Below, piece by piece: positions 15,501 to 29,200 of a DNA stretch of 64,000 nt (positions are counted from its first letter, which is position 1; the number at the start of each line of letters is the position of its first letter). Below the pieces are notes generated by a model. It was not told the origin of the DNA, searched no databases, and saw only the letters and a program-made list of their open reading frames with translations. The DNA is from Tetrahymena elliotti 4EA (lineage: Eukaryota > Ciliophora > Oligohymenophorea > Hymenostomatida > Tetrahymenidae). The stretch spans positions 1,612,001 to 1,676,000 of the forward strand of contig JH720293.1 in the NCBI GenBank assembly GCA_000231825.2. Reading direction: 5' to 3'. A program made the translations under genes and the position numbers.

Positions 15501-17312
15501 TTTTTGATAGTTACTATCTTTTTCAAACATTTAATTAATTTCATTATAACTCTCTTTATTTTTATTTCCTTGATGATTCTAATTGTTTTTATTTGTATTT
15601 TGAAAATTTATTATTTAATTTGAAATCATTTAGCTTGAAGGTCCATCTAAAGAAGTAGTAATTTTTGAATTCAAGCCACCTGCAAAATTGTAATCATTAA
15701 TACTATTAATACTACCTTTCTAAATACTTTAACCAAGCTAAAATTATGTTGAAGGAGTTTACTTATCAGTTTAAGTTTAAGTTGCAGGTGTAAAAGGATG
15801 CTACGCCTATTACTACTACTTTTGCTGAGAGTTACTAGAACTTCTATTTTAAACTTTGTTATTAGCTTAGTTTTAGGCCTGTGAAGAATTATTACAATAC
15901 ATATTTAGGATACTAAATTAATTTTACTTTTCCTTTACTGGTTAAATAATTTATTTGAAATGGTTATAATTAATAGGTGAAGGATAAAATCCATCTATAT
16001 AGTATTAACTTACAAAAGATTCAGACTCAGAAGCAGGGCCTTAATTAATACTATTAGAATCTTTGTACATCTAACTAATAGGCTTTCTTGACTTGAGTGA
16101 CTTAAATGATTTAAATGTTTTATAATCTTTTAGAGTCTTTAAATCATCGTGCTAATTGTTGTCTGGGTGCATTTTTTATGGGTCTTAAATAATCAAGCTT
16201 TTGAGTGATTCTATTATTTAGCTTTTATTCTTACATTATAATATCTTTTTCGTTGTCTTATTAGCATAGACAAGCTATTCTTATTCATCAATTATCAAAA
16301 TTCCTTAAGGCATCATTGAAACAATATTATGATAAAACTACTTAAAGTATTCACTAACAACCTGCTATTTTATTTTTATATTCTTAGTACTGATGCTACT
16401 ACTTATACTTAATTATTTAATTTTCTAAATAAATACACAGTTTATAGCAAGTATAGCTAAAATAGAATTTATGTATATATAAATAAAGTCATGTTATTCT
16501 ATAATATATCGAGTAAAAATGTATATAGTAAAGCAAGCAACAATTACTTAAGAAAGAATTCTATTCAGAAGCTATAATATTACTTAATTGACTAAAAAAG
16601 TAATGATAAACATAGGCAATCTTTAATCTATCCTTGTTAAAAAGGTCTCAAACCTGACTATATTTAATATTGAAATATACAATAATACTAACATAGTGAA
16701 TATATTGAGGTAGCTTTTTAAAAATTTCTAGTTGTAAAAGTCAACTATTTTTAACTTACTAATATTTTATTTTTAAATGCTTCTCTCCTAAATAAGCAAA
16801 ATTACCAAAAATGTAAAAACAAAAATGATCTAAAATCCTAATATATACATTTCTGAATTTTATTTAAAACCATCCTTTAATTTTAATTCAATAAATAGTG
16901 ATAAATCACTGATAACTTAAGCAGATTCTAAAATAAATAATTTAACTATGCTATTCTTCAAATATTCATATGTTTTTTAAATATGTTTTTACTTCTTTAA
17001 CTCTTAATCATCTTAGCTTATAACATCATTCTAATTTTAATCATTTTATTCTTAATTTTATTTGCTTTGCTTTTTTAAAACTTGCTACAGTATGTTTGCT
17101 TACTAATCAATTGGGCCATTATTTTGAAGATCTTAATTCTAGCTTTTTTTACGCTACTTGTCAGGCTTCAAACTAAAAAAATCTCTAAATAGGTTTTATG
17201 TCATACCAATGTTATTATTTTTCTCGTTATTATTGAATTGGTCCTAAATTTCCCACATAGATAGCTAAGCCATTTTAGAATTGCCTTCAGCTGGTATCTA
17301 CTATTATGACAT
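12556..17312 (-). CDS. Membrane-bound hybrid histidine kinase (PAS, HisKA, HATPase, receiver)
   Basis: 1525 aa, three introns (13625-13682, 13978-14042, 14139-14194). In order: Q-rich N-terminus; about six hydrophobic helices at residues 120-305; a PAS-like segment near 320-350 (SMMPQGILIIDE); a long Q/N/S-rich region; HisKA with the phospho-acceptor H882 in [11 protein letters not shown]; HATPase_c with N-box [11 protein letters not shown]1 box VEDNGIGIP and G2 box [11 protein letters not shown]; an acidic/Q-rich linker; and a C-terminal receiver domain with LIVDD, the phosphorylatable D1453 in [12 protein letters not shown], and the conserved Lys in YIEKPV. All catalytic and acceptor residues are present, so an active sensor with internal phosphorelay is expected. 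Such kinases are expanded in Tetrahymena-like ciliates; the stimulus is unknown. All three intron junctions fall inside or next to conserved motifs, which supports the splicing model. Confidence 0.93.
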
Positions 17313-20300
17313 AAAAAACAACTAATTATTTATCTCCAAAAACACTTATTTTGTTATAGTTAGATAGATAAATAATAAATAATAACTTGAAAACTATTTT
17401 TAATTAAAACCATAGAAAATTAATTTACATAATTATATATCCACTAATCTTAGAATCTAATTTGCTAATTCAATGATTAATCATATTATAAAAATAATAG
17501 AAATAATTGCATTTTATATCATTTAAATACTAAATAGTAGAAATAACTCAATTTTGATATTTTTTTTATTTTAATTAATTATAGAAAATTTGAAAAACTA
17601 AAAAAAAATTCAACTCTACTATAAAAACTTAAGGCAAAACAATTATGCATCAGAAAAGAAGAAAAGAGACATAAAACATTTTATTAAAAAATAATAAAAA
17701 TAAATAATATTTTTTCATCAAATAATTTCAATTTAATTTATTTTATTAGATTAAAAATGCTAGTTAATTAATTACAAATGAAATCATAAAACAAAAAACC
17801 TCTATCTTACTTACAAATCTAAATATCTTTACAAGGTGAAAAATAAATCATAAGATCATTAACTCGTTAATGTTTTATATTTAATTTATTGCTACAAATT
17901 TATGAATATTTTTTATTTTTAAAATTCTAAAAATATGTATTTATTAATTTATATTTAAAATAAAGAAAATAGTTTTATCAAAAAAATTTGATTTATTTTT
18001 ATTTTTAAACAAAAAATTTTCTTTTGATTTTTTTACTTTTAAATTTATTTTTAGAAAAGTGAACAAATTTAATAATATACAAGACTTAATCTATAAAATT
18101 CTGATAAAAATGTCTTATTTTACTCTAAATATTAAAGTATTAAGAACATTTAATGTTTTAATAAGATTTATATTGCTTAACTTTCAAAAGGAAAAAAATT
18201 TTTTTTATTTAGGTAGTCATATTTACTTTTATTTTTCATCCCTTACTTCACCTCTGATCAATTTTTGATTAAAAATATTTTATTTCTTTGATAATTTATT
18301 AAGAAAACCATTAAAAAATCTAAAATTATTTTTATTTATTTAATAAATATGTAAATAATTTTAAAATATTTCATAAAAATTTATTTTACAAACATCTATT
18401 GTATTCATTTACTTCTGCCTCAGTAAACAACTGCTCTTCTCTTGAAGAGATGCTCAGAAATTATATATTATGATTGATTAGTATGCAAATGTATTTTTAA
18501 TACTTAATAGTATGTGAATGAGTAAAAGAAAATGATGTTAACACTAAAATAATTAAGTAATTAAATAACTGGTCATTAATTAATATTTTTAAAATTTTAA
18601 TTTACTTTTTTCTAGTAAAAAAGATATTAATTTTAATAATTTTAAGCATGAAATTAACACCCTATGTTAATGTTTAATAGAAATAAGGTATTTAAATATG
18701 AAATTTATATTTCAAATTAAATAAAGAACAACTTAGTTAACAAAATACTTTACTAGATATGATATAGTAAAAGCATTTTTTGTCAAAGATTTATCAAAGA
18801 AGTAATGTAAAATGTGATTATTCTCATGCTTTCTTTATTTAATAAATGTTTTTTGGATCTATTTTATCAGAATATTTTCCTTTTAATCATTTGATAATGC
18901 TATTAAGTTGTTTCACTATACTATTTCTATCCTTTTTTCATTTTTCCTAAATTATGAATAGAGGAGATAAAATTTTTGTTCGTTTTTTAAACATTAAGAT
19001 GTTCTCTCACTTGTATAATAGTTTTTGAGCATGAGTTAAATAATTATTATTAAAATTATAAGATAAAAGAGTCTATATTTGTAACACTCATAAATATGAA
19101 ATAAACTTTTTTTTTATTGTTAAAAGCCAAAACATGAGAAATATTGATAAATAGAACAAATTTAAACTACAAAGTTTATCAATATAAAAACAAGTGTTTC
19201 CAATATTATTCTAAATTTAGATTTTTATTTAAAAGCCACTGGTTTGTTTTAAAAATTTACAGATATTTTTTATGAGGTGAATTACTAAATTTTCTTTGAT
19301 ATTATTTGAAAGAATTATTAAATAAAAAAACATAATTTTAATGAGAAACTTTTCTTTACTTTTTTTCAGACTAATCCTCAAATATATGCTTAAACGATTT
19401 AAATAGGCAAAATTGATTGATAGTCTAATTTGCTTGAATATTAATTTAGAACATTTATTTATTTTAATTGGATTTATGATTAAATATTAATCTATTATCG
19501 AAGATACAATCATTCTAAAAAAAATGGATTTGTAGCTTTTTTTATTCATAAAAGTACGCAAGATTTGGGAATTATCTTAAACAAGAAAATTTTATCAATT
19601 AGTAAATTGAAATATTTTTAAATTTGAAGGTTATCTTATTGTTCCAAGAATGTATTTGTGAAATAATAAATTTGTGTTTTAAGACTATAGATTGTACTAA
19701 TAAATAAGTAGTATTACAACTAAATATACTAGTTTAGTAATTTAGCTAAGAAAAACCGTAATATTAGAACTTATATAGAATTTTTTGCAAAAATATTACT
19801 TACTTTTAATGACATTAAACTTCATCACAGGAAGGCTCTACTTTGTTTTATTTTAGATGTTTACATCCCAACATTTTTGATTTTGTAAAAGGAAATTTAG
19901 AGAAATTATGGTTTACCACAAGCTTTTAACTGAAAAATACAATTGTTTTGATGTTAATTAAAATGAAATCAAAATTGAGCAGTATGTCAGTTTGTCTGTT
20001 CTATAATATTAAAACCTGGAATCCTATTCATTATATGTTAAATTAGATCTATAAACACTAGTAAAGTCATAGGAAATTATAAATATCTTTTTCTTCTAGT
20101 TAATTAAATCACATCATACAAATACTCTTAAATAGTACTACTAAGTAAATAGCATGAAATATTTATTTTAATTTATAACTTTTATTGGGTTTATGATAAA
20201 ATTTCAAATTAATTATATAAAAAAAGAGTAAATAAATTAAATAAAAAGTTAAACCAAAGTCAACAACCATTATTCTATTCGCTCTCTCTCCCTCCCTTCT

Positions 20301-20359
20301 AATAAACTGTCTGAGAATAACATATTCTATTTACAATAAATCTAATCTTTTTGTTAAAA
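17313..20359. other. 3-kb gene-poor spacer between divergent genes
   Basis: Extremely AT-rich; presumed to hold promoters of the divergent histidine kinase (-) and transporter (+) genes. Patches of higher complexity occur near 18410-18540 (with a small CTCTTC/GAAGAG hairpin at about 18432-18447) and 19820-20150 (a TGA-free + frame of about 110 codons). Neither has features that let me call a gene. A CT-run (20282-20300) precedes the transporter start. Confidence 0.45.
20282..20300. repeat. CT-rich tract upstream of transporter gene
   Basis: Pyrimidine run (CTCTCTCTCCCTCCCTTCT) about 60 bp before the ATG at 20360, unusual in this A/T-dominated sequence. It could be part of the promoter or 5' UTR; no specific factor is implied. 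Confidence 0.4.
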
Positions 20360-21862
20360 ATGACTGAAATGCAAAAACCTAATTAGTTGTCTTAAGACAC
20401 CAACTCTTAGAATTAGGCCCTTTCAGAAAATGTACTTTATTCAATCTCTTTATATTTTATATTTAAATTTAATAATTAAGAAATAAGAATACCCAACTCC
20501 TAGTAGTGATGTTATTGTCAAATAAGAAGGAGCTTCTCTATTAAATGCTACAGCCAATATTTGCAAAACTGGCCTTGGTCTAGGTATGCTTTTTATGCCA
20601 CTTATTTTCAGTAAAACTGGTGTATACATTCCTATTCTTTGTCTTTTGTTCTTTGGTATTTTGTGTTTCTATTGCTGGAACTTACTGGGAATTGTGCTCA
20701 GACATGTATCTTAATCTGAAAAATACACTAAAACATTACTATATCAAGAATATAAAGATGTACTTACTATTGAAAATGTTTTAGCTATTGTTTACAGTCC
20801 TGGATGGAAAATATTTTGCCAAATAATTAATGGGCTAAATATGTATGGTGGATGTCTCGGATATGTGATATTTATTACTCAATCTTTTGAACCTTATATT
20901 CCTAACTATATTCTAAGACGTAATTTTTCAAAGTTTTTATATTTTCAAATATTTATTAAAAATTTTTTATTTATTTAAAAATAGTATGTATTATTGCAGC
21001 AGTTTACTTTCCCCTCTCTTTTTTGAAAGATATGAAATCATTTGGTAAATTCAGCACTATTGCTTTGACTGTTTATACTGTTGTTGTACTCACAATCATT
21101 GGAAAGAGTCTTGATGTTATTCGTAATAAAGAATATCCCGATGAACCCATCATATTAAATGGCTGGAATAATATCCTTGAGTATATTGGTATCTTTATTC
21201 TTGCTTATGATGTTAATGGAACTGTTAGTTTAGTTCATGCATCTATGAGAGAAAAAAAGAGGTTCTTTGTCCCACTTTCAATGTAAAGATTTATTTAAAA
21301 TTTTTAATTATAAATCTTATTAACATTTTTATTATAAAGATATATAATATTTGCTTGTTTTGTTGGTACAATTCTCGGTCTTTGCGGATACTTTGCATAC
21401 AGAGATGAAATAGGAAATATTATCTTCGATAATATTGGTAGTTTGAATGGTGGTGGAGATGTTTTATTCTTCTTTTACTGTTTCACTTTGATTATGAGTC
21501 TTTCTTTGTATGGATTCATTATCACTAGAATGATCGATATGGTTATCTGGAAAAATGATGATGTTCAAATTAGAGAAACTATATCTATTTTCTACAGATT
21601 CCCTATTAGAATAATCTTCTTTGCTTCTCTTGCTCTTCTCGCCTACGTTTATCCAAGTGCTTCCAACTTATTTAGTCTACTTGGTTGCATTTTTGGTGTT
21701 ATTCTAACATATATTCTTCCTTGTCTCCTTTATGAAAAAATATTCTTCCGTTCAAAAATCAACTATATCAGAATTTGCAACTACTTAGTCATGGCAATTG
21801 GTTCAGCAGGAGGAATTGCTGGATTTATTTTCACTCTTAAAGATTTAATTAAATCATACTAA
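20360..21862 (+). CDS. Amino-acid transporter, AAAP/AVT family (tandem copy 1)
   Basis: 443 aa, three introns (20432-20480, 20920-20984, 21283-21339). A hydrophilic N-terminus of about 55 residues is followed by about 10-11 membrane helices. The first helix region has the AAAP signature NATANICKTGLGLGMLFMP, with the unwound G-G/P part typical of this proton- or sodium-coupled family. Other family marks: YFPLSFLKDMKSFGKFS after helix 5 and the mid-protein YDVNGTVSLVHASM, which matches the FafxcH...ie-type segment of AVT transporters. The protein should move neutral amino acids across the plasma or vacuolar/lysosomal membrane. The last two introns sit at the same protein positions as the two introns of the next gene, showing that the pair arose by duplication. 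Confidence 0.92.
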
Positions 21863-23822
21863 TGAAAATAATATCTAAATTTGGAAAAATATTTTTTCCT
21901 AAATTAATAAAAAAGAACCTTAATGAAAAATTCAAACGAAAATAATCAAAAAACTGTATATTAAAATAAGATACTTCATAAATTACTTCCTTCAAATTAA
22001 ATATTTATAAGTGTATTAAACATTCATATCATTTATTTTTTTTTGCAATCTTTTTACTTTTACATTCATAAATACCCATTTTTTAACATTTTATAATTTT
22101 TTTACACTATTTAATACCTTCCAAAATTACACAGTAACTATTTAAAATAATCTATTTATATTTGATTATTTTAAGTTTTTACAGTAACCATTTTTTTAAA
22201 AAATTTTAAGTATTTAAAGATTTAAAATTTGATTCATATTTTTTTGTATTTTCCAAAAAATTAATAAATTTGTCAATCTATCTTTTTATCTATTAAAATG
22301 TAAACAAAAAAATGAATAATAAGCAAATGAGAATAAAGAAAACTTTTTAGCCTTTACACATTAAAACAGAATACCTAATTATTTTTTCATATTAATTTGT
22401 TAATTGCTAGGAATTTTTGATGATAACTTTGACTCAGACAGATTACATATAAAGAGGAGCAATGTAATTTAAATTTATCACAAAAAGGTAATATTTACAT
22501 AATTTTTTTGTGAATTTATTTGATTTTTTAAATATAATTCACTAATTTTGAAAATTTGCTTGTTGGCTCTTTTTTTTGGTATTATTTTGAGCCTAAAATT
22601 TGAATACATTCTTGAAGCATAAATAACAAAATTGTATGATCTGATAATTGAGTCAAATATTGAAATACGTATTTGGTCTTGGAATGGCAGAATTTAAACT
22701 GATGAGATAAAAAATAAAAGAAATTATACAAACGAGTGATTTTAGAATTGCATTTCTAACAATTATTTCTTTTATTATGAGTTCATTAAGACAATTTTTA
22801 CAAATTTATATGACAGAGTAAATAATATTGTAATTTTTTGAATCATTCTTCTAGTAATTTTATAGATAGTTCCTTTAAGTGCTATAAACCACAAAACACT
22901 AAATATGATAAAAAGATATGTTGAAATTTAAAAGTGATTTGAGATTAAGAATTTCCTACTAATATTTTTTTTAATTTAAAAGATGCCAGATATTTATCTC
23001 TTAGATTTTTGCAAATTACCCAAAAAGTATGAACTTTACTTTTAATTCAGAGAGGTAATAGTCATTTCATGTTTATTAATCTTTCAAAATTTGTTCTACC
23101 TGTCTTTAATTTTGAGAAAAACTAAATAATTTAACAAAATATATCAAAAAAAGATAGTAAAAGAAATAATTAAGATATAGAGTGATTTGTTTTATATTTT
23201 AGTATATTTCGATGCGTATTATTTCAGATCAAACAAAACTAGTAAAATAAACTTAATCATTATTTTAAATCCATAAATTTTTTATTCTTTTTTTAGGATT
23301 TAATTTCATCTATCCAAGTTAAATTCTCTAAAAGATATAATCATTATTTTTTATTACTTAAACGATTTAAAGTTATCCTTCCTTCCCATTTTTGGTTCTA
23401 ATAAAAAGTTAAGGAGCTTACTAAAAGCCCAATCATAATTAGTAAAAAATCTTTTAGAGAGTACATTAAATCAAAAGTAAACAATTAAATTGAGTTTTTA
23501 ATTCTTTAAGAAAGTGCGTAATCTCGTAATCTCGTGAATAAAACAAAATTTGATTAATAGAACTATAACTTAAAAAATTAATAGTTATATATGCATCATC
23601 ATACAAATTATGTATTTTGGAAGTAATTTATTTTTCACTAAGCAGCAATTTAAGATTTATCTTTCATACATGAATTATTCAGGTATTACAGAATGATATT
23701 ATGTGCATATTTATACATTTGCTTTAATTTAGAAATATAATCAAATAAATTATAAAAATCTAAGAAAAAAAAATTTAAAGAAATAAATATATTTTTTATA
23801 GTAGAATTGTTAATATAATTAA
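21863..23822. other. Spacer between tandem transporter genes
   Basis: About 2 kb of AT-rich sequence. No reading frame with family features on either strand, and I see no remnant of a third transporter copy. Confidence 0.5.
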
Positions 23823-25584
23823 ATGATTGAAATTTAACCTGAAAACAAAGAAAGAAATTCTCCCCCTTAATCTCTTCCCTCAGAGAATCTTAATTCTGAA
23901 GGATAAAATTTTTGCTTGAAAGAAGATGCCAAGAGTTTGGCTAAAGTTGAAGACATTATGCCATAAGAAAAGCGCAAAGGTGCCTCTGTCCTTAATGCTA
24001 CTGCAAATATTGTAAAAAGTGGTTTGGGTACTGGTATATTATTTATGCCATATGGATTCATGACTTGTGGCGTTGTGCTTTCTACCTTATTTATGATTCT
24101 GACTGGCATTATTTGCTACTATTGCTGGAGTATTCTCGGTAGAATAATCCGTTTAAAAGAAGCTGAAGGAGGAAACAAAGGAATATATAGAGATTTAACT
24201 CTTGAACGTGTTGCAGGTTTGATTTTTGGAGACAGAGTTAGAGTACTTTTAGAAATCATCACATTGATTTTCATTTATGGAACTTGCATCGGCTACACAA
24301 TCTTCATTCAGTAATCTATCTCAGATTTAATCTCTAGTGAAATAATCATTTGTAAGATTAATTAAATTTAGACTTAATATTTTTTATTTGGTAGCCACTA
24401 AATTTGTAACAAAGCTACATTTAATGTACTCTTTCTCTCTTTAATTATTGACAAGAAATTAAATTTGTTAATAAAAATCTTTTTTATGAATTTAATCAAA
24501 ATATAATCTAACTTTAACTTTTTTTTAAAATAGAAGTAATAGTCTTTGCTATTTATTTCCCTCTTTCTCTTTTTAAGAGAATTTAAAACTTGGGCATTTT
24601 CAGTTATCTTGCATTGACTTCTTTTATCTTTACTATTGCAGTCATCATCATTAAATCTTGTTACTAAATATAAAATTCTCCTCCTGCAGACTTTGTAGTT
24701 AAAATTTTTGACATTCAATCTCTTCCCTTATACTTTGGTGTTTTTGCATTTGCTTATGATATTAATGGTGTCATCACAGAAGTACATGCCTCCATGGAAG
24801 ATAAAACTCAATTTGATATAGTATTAAGAAGGTAAAAAAATATTTTATATTCAAAATAAACAAAATATTTATTCATTATTTTTTTTAATTTTAAAGATAT
24901 TTAATTTTCTCTTGTTCACTTGCTATTTTAATCGGTATGCTAGGATGTTTTGCCTTTGGAAATGACACAAATGCAGTTATATTTAAAAGTCTTGGTAGCA
25001 TGAGTGGTCTTGGAGATGCTCTTTCCTGCCTCTATAGTTTCTCTCTAGTAGCTAGTATTCTTCTTTATGGATTTCCTATTGTTAATTGCTTGGATGGAAT
25101 TATTAATAAATATATTTTGGGTAAAAATTTTGAAGACAAGATCAACATAGTCTTTATGATTTTCACTAGATGTCTATTTTTTGTCTCTATTTCTGTTTTT
25201 GGAATTTACATTTAGCAAATTACAAATGTCTTTAATATTCTTGGTTGTGTTTTCTCGGTTATTTTGATTTTTATAGTTCCTATGCTTATGTTTGAAAGAT
25301 AGAGAAGACTTAAAGAAAAATATGTTAATTAAATATCTGGTTCTGTATAAATTGAAATTAAACAAGAAAGCTCTGAAAATAAATTAGAGTAAACTCCATA
25401 AGCATAAACCACTACTATAAATAATATTGACACAGAAAATCACTTTTCTTCTTCAAAAAATATGAGTAAATAGAAATTCTATCTAATTACAACAATAAAC
25501 TACTTAGTTATGATATTTGGTGTCACTGGTGGTATTTCTGGTTTAGTATCAACTATAATTGATATTCAATCACAATATAGCTGA
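23823..25584 (+). CDS. Amino-acid transporter, AAAP/AVT family (tandem copy 2)
   Basis: 504 aa, two introns (24352-24533, 24832-24896). N-terminal about 60 hydrophilic residues, then the AAAP signature NATANIVKSGLGTGILFMP and about 11 membrane helices; AIYFPLSLFKRIQNLGIFS and YDINGVITEVHASM correspond exactly to the same segments of copy 1. Between the last two helices it carries a 60-residue hydrophilic insert rich in Gln, Glu and Ser (about residues 410-470) that copy 1 lacks. The acceptor of the first intron is ambiguous between 24533 and 24536 (one codon); 24533 is chosen because it keeps the intron at the same phase and position as in copy 1. Copy 1 has an extra intron near its N-terminus. 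Substrate is not predictable. Confidence 0.92.
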
Positions 25585-26227
25585 TTTAAATAATAATAAA
25601 ACTTAATCATTACCAACTACTACTTACTCATAACTCATAGAATATATACAAATTAAAATATTTATAATTTATCTCCATTTAATTATTTATAAACTTTTGT
25701 TTCCTATTTTATTATCCAAATCATTTTAAAATTTGATAATCTAACTCACTTTTTTACAATCAATACAAAAGTTTTACAAAAAAAAAAAAACAATTTTTAA
25801 AGATTTGATATTATTCTTTTAGAAAGTATCTTTTGTTTAAAATTTAATAACTTTAAAAGAAAACTAATTTGTTAATAGAGATTTTCTATTAAAAGTAACT
25901 ATCCTGTCTAAAAATTTTTCTTGAAAAAATATCTGAAAAAAATTATTTAAAATAAATAAAAAAATCTTTATTTATTTTGCTTAAAAATATCTATTTAAAA
26001 TCAATATTTTAGAAAAACTAAAAAGAATATATGAGAGAAAAATTATTGAAAAAAATATTCTTTTTTTTAGCAAGCCTCAATTGATTGTTAATTTTTTTCT
26101 AATTATTTTAATTATTTTCAAAAAATTTTCATTGTATTATGGAGGAAAAATAATTAAACTAAATTTTTGACTATGAATGGATATATATACACAGTTAAAT
26201 ATAATAATAATTATAATCTAGAATAAA
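25585..26227. other. Spacer between convergent genes
   Basis: AT-rich 3' flanks of the second transporter (+) and the histidine-kinase-like gene (-). Contains an A-run at about 25779-25790. No gene seen. Confidence 0.5.
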
Positions 26228-29200
26228 TCAGTTGAGATGTTTAAATCTATCTGCAGAAAATACTTTTCTTTCAAAATCTTTTTCTATTATAGAAGATTAG
26301 TTTTATATTTGCTCTACAAAACTATCAAAGGATTAATCTGAATTGATAACTTAATCTTGCTATTAATTTGAGAATGGGTTTTGAGGTTTAAATACTGTCT
26401 AATATAAACCTACTAAATTTTTCTTTGGTTATTCTGAATTCTACCATTCTGTATTGGCAGCAGCATTTTAAAGGTTTGATACATTAAGTCCTTTCTCACT
26501 TAAGTTATTATTTTTTTCATAAGAATTAGCATGACTTGAATAAAGGGCTTTCTATGAAGGGAATTGTGAAATACTTCCTTTCATGACAATATTTAAGTTA
26601 GCATAAAAAGAAAATTCAACTTAAAAACAATCTAATTTTTCACCTTTTAAAATAATTTTATCTGTTGGACCTATCATTTTGATTAATCTTTATGAGATTC
26701 TAAGTCCAAGATTAACTCTACCCTTTCGTTTATGATAGGCAACCATTTAATCTATCTTAAATTTACAGTCTTCAGAATAAGGAGTTGATATTAGAGATTT
26801 ATCTGCAGAATGTTAATTAAAAGAATTTCTTATCTTTATTTTGATGCTGTCCCTGTATTTGCTATCTATTTCAACTTTAAGAGCAATAAATCCATTTTTA
26901 GGAGTGGTTTATATAGCATTATTAATGAGATTAAATAATATTTGGCAGAGTGCATTTTAATCTGTAACAACTTTAACTTCATTATCATAATAATCAGTAA
27001 AAATTTATATTTTTTATAACTTAAGTTCTTACTTAAACATCTAAATAACATTTTCTATTAAACTAAATAACTTTAAATTAGTAGATGATTCAAGTTGTGT
27101 ACGTTTTTTAAAGAATTCAAAGAAGTATTTGTAATTCATAATATTGTATTTCCGATTGTAAATTAAAAAAAGTTAATAACTTAAATTTGTCGAAACTTAT
27201 CCAATTGTATTTAAATTCTTTTAATTATTATTTGGTGTAAGTAAGGAATGCCTTTTTTAATTATTGAAAGCGCTAATTTGATATAGTGATTACATATTTT
27301 AGTTTTAATAAGTTAATTTAAAAATACTTTGATTTAGCTAATTAAAAAGTGATTGGTTGTTAGAAGGTGTTGATTAGTGTTCGTTTTATATTATTTTATC
27401 TGATGGTAAAAATATTTTAGAATTATCATTCAATTCTGATTTTAATATGAATGATCCAGCTGCTGCATTATTTATATTTTAGTTGTTACTTGAAGCTTGA
27501 AATGAACTTCTTTAAGGAATATCTGAAATATTATTAATATTTGTTTAGCATTTTTAATATATTGCATGGGTTGCAGAGTTAGATTACTAAGAAGGTTTTT
27601 TAAGTATCCCTGTTTAATAATTTTGCAATAAAGGTGTATTGTTTGAAGTGTTAGATAAATTAGCTTATATAGAGTTATTTGTTTCTTAGTTTATTATAGA
27701 TTCTGGCTGATTACTAGTTGCTGCTGTATTTAAATTTGCAAGTTATGAAGTATCTTAACGTTTAATATTTTTTAAGCTTTCAAATTACTTTTTTTCTTGA
27801 TTAGCAATATAAAAAGAGGAATCTTTTGTCTTCTACTTTTAAATGTATCTTTCTATTGAATTCTTCCTAGGATATTCAATGTTTAGAGATAAAAGCTGAG
27901 AAGACATTTAGTTAGTGATACCTTGGTTATAATTGATATTGCTTTATGATTGGAGTTACTACTGTAATTAATTGGATAGAGGAATCAATTTTCTTATATT
28001 AATTAATTCTTGGCAAGATATTTTATTGCAATCATCAATGATTTGATTAAATACCTATTCAAAGAAGGAAATTTTACTTTTAAGCTACTCATATTTTTTA
28101 GTTTTTTCTTCTTTTTCTATGCTTACTGCAATATAAGTATCATTCATCTTAAATATTAATATTCTTATCTTTTTTGTTAATAAAAAATAATGTAACTTTA
28201 AGTAATATTTCATATGACTGTAAACTAATTTATATTTTCTATTAAATTTTAAATTTCTTACCAAAAATTTGATTTTTTCGCCAGCCTAATTTGTATATTT
28301 TGCTTTGTAAACTTAAGTATCAGAGCTATTATTTCTCCATGTAAACTGTCTCCTTAAATTAGGTTAAGAGGAAGACTGATTAGCATTTTAAGGGCCAGAA
28401 TTAACCCTTCTTATTTTTCTGCTCTTGTGGCTTAAGTGTTTACTCTAATCTTTTGACTCATCTCTCTCTTTCTCTTGTTCTTTGAATGCTGAACTTTATT
28501 CATCAGGAATTAAATAACTTTTTTTGTTCTAGCTTGGTGGAGAAAAAATGTTAATATTTTATCTACTCATGTAAGAGGAGGATGGGATTAAATTATTATC
28601 TAACTCTTCTCTTGAAAAGATTTATTTATCTTTATCTGTTTCATTGATATTTAAATCATTTTATTAGAAAAGAGTTTAAGTTATTTTTTTTTATACTATC
28701 CTGGGAGAATTTCTCTTTTATAATGGAGATGATTTATGAGAAAGATAGCCTGATTAGCCATTACTTTCTATTATGCTTAGAGGCTAGATATTTGTTTAAT
28801 TATTAGAAAGCTGCTGTTATACGAATTACTGATTGCTACTGATTTAGTTTTTATCTTTTTCTATTTCATTTTCAAGGTCTTTAATTTGTTTGTTAATAAT
28901 ATTTAAATTCATTTATGTTTATGCCTTCGTCTCTTATTCTTTTATCTTAATATGTATCAGTCCATCTAAGCTACTCTTCCAGCTATTATTTACACTATTC
29001 CACATAGAATTTATTGTTTATTATTCCTCCGAATTATGAGATATTTTTGTATTTTTTAAAAAATATCTCATTGAATCATCATCTTTAACTTCAAATTTGT
29101 CACAAAATCTTTTATTTCCCCTCTGAAATTCTAATCTTTCTTCTTTTTAATTATACCTTTTAAATTATAGAAAAATAAATATTATAGTTATGCTATCAAT

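Noticed and set aside
18421..18470. Small hairpin (CTCTTC/GAAGAG) as a possible structured RNA
   Set aside because: A 6-bp stem with no conserved box or flanking elements that I can recognise; left as part of the spacer.
24398..24718. Standard-code ORF of 106 codons on the - strand
   Set aside because: It is antisense to an intron and exon of the second amino-acid transporter, which has strong family motifs in the ciliate code.
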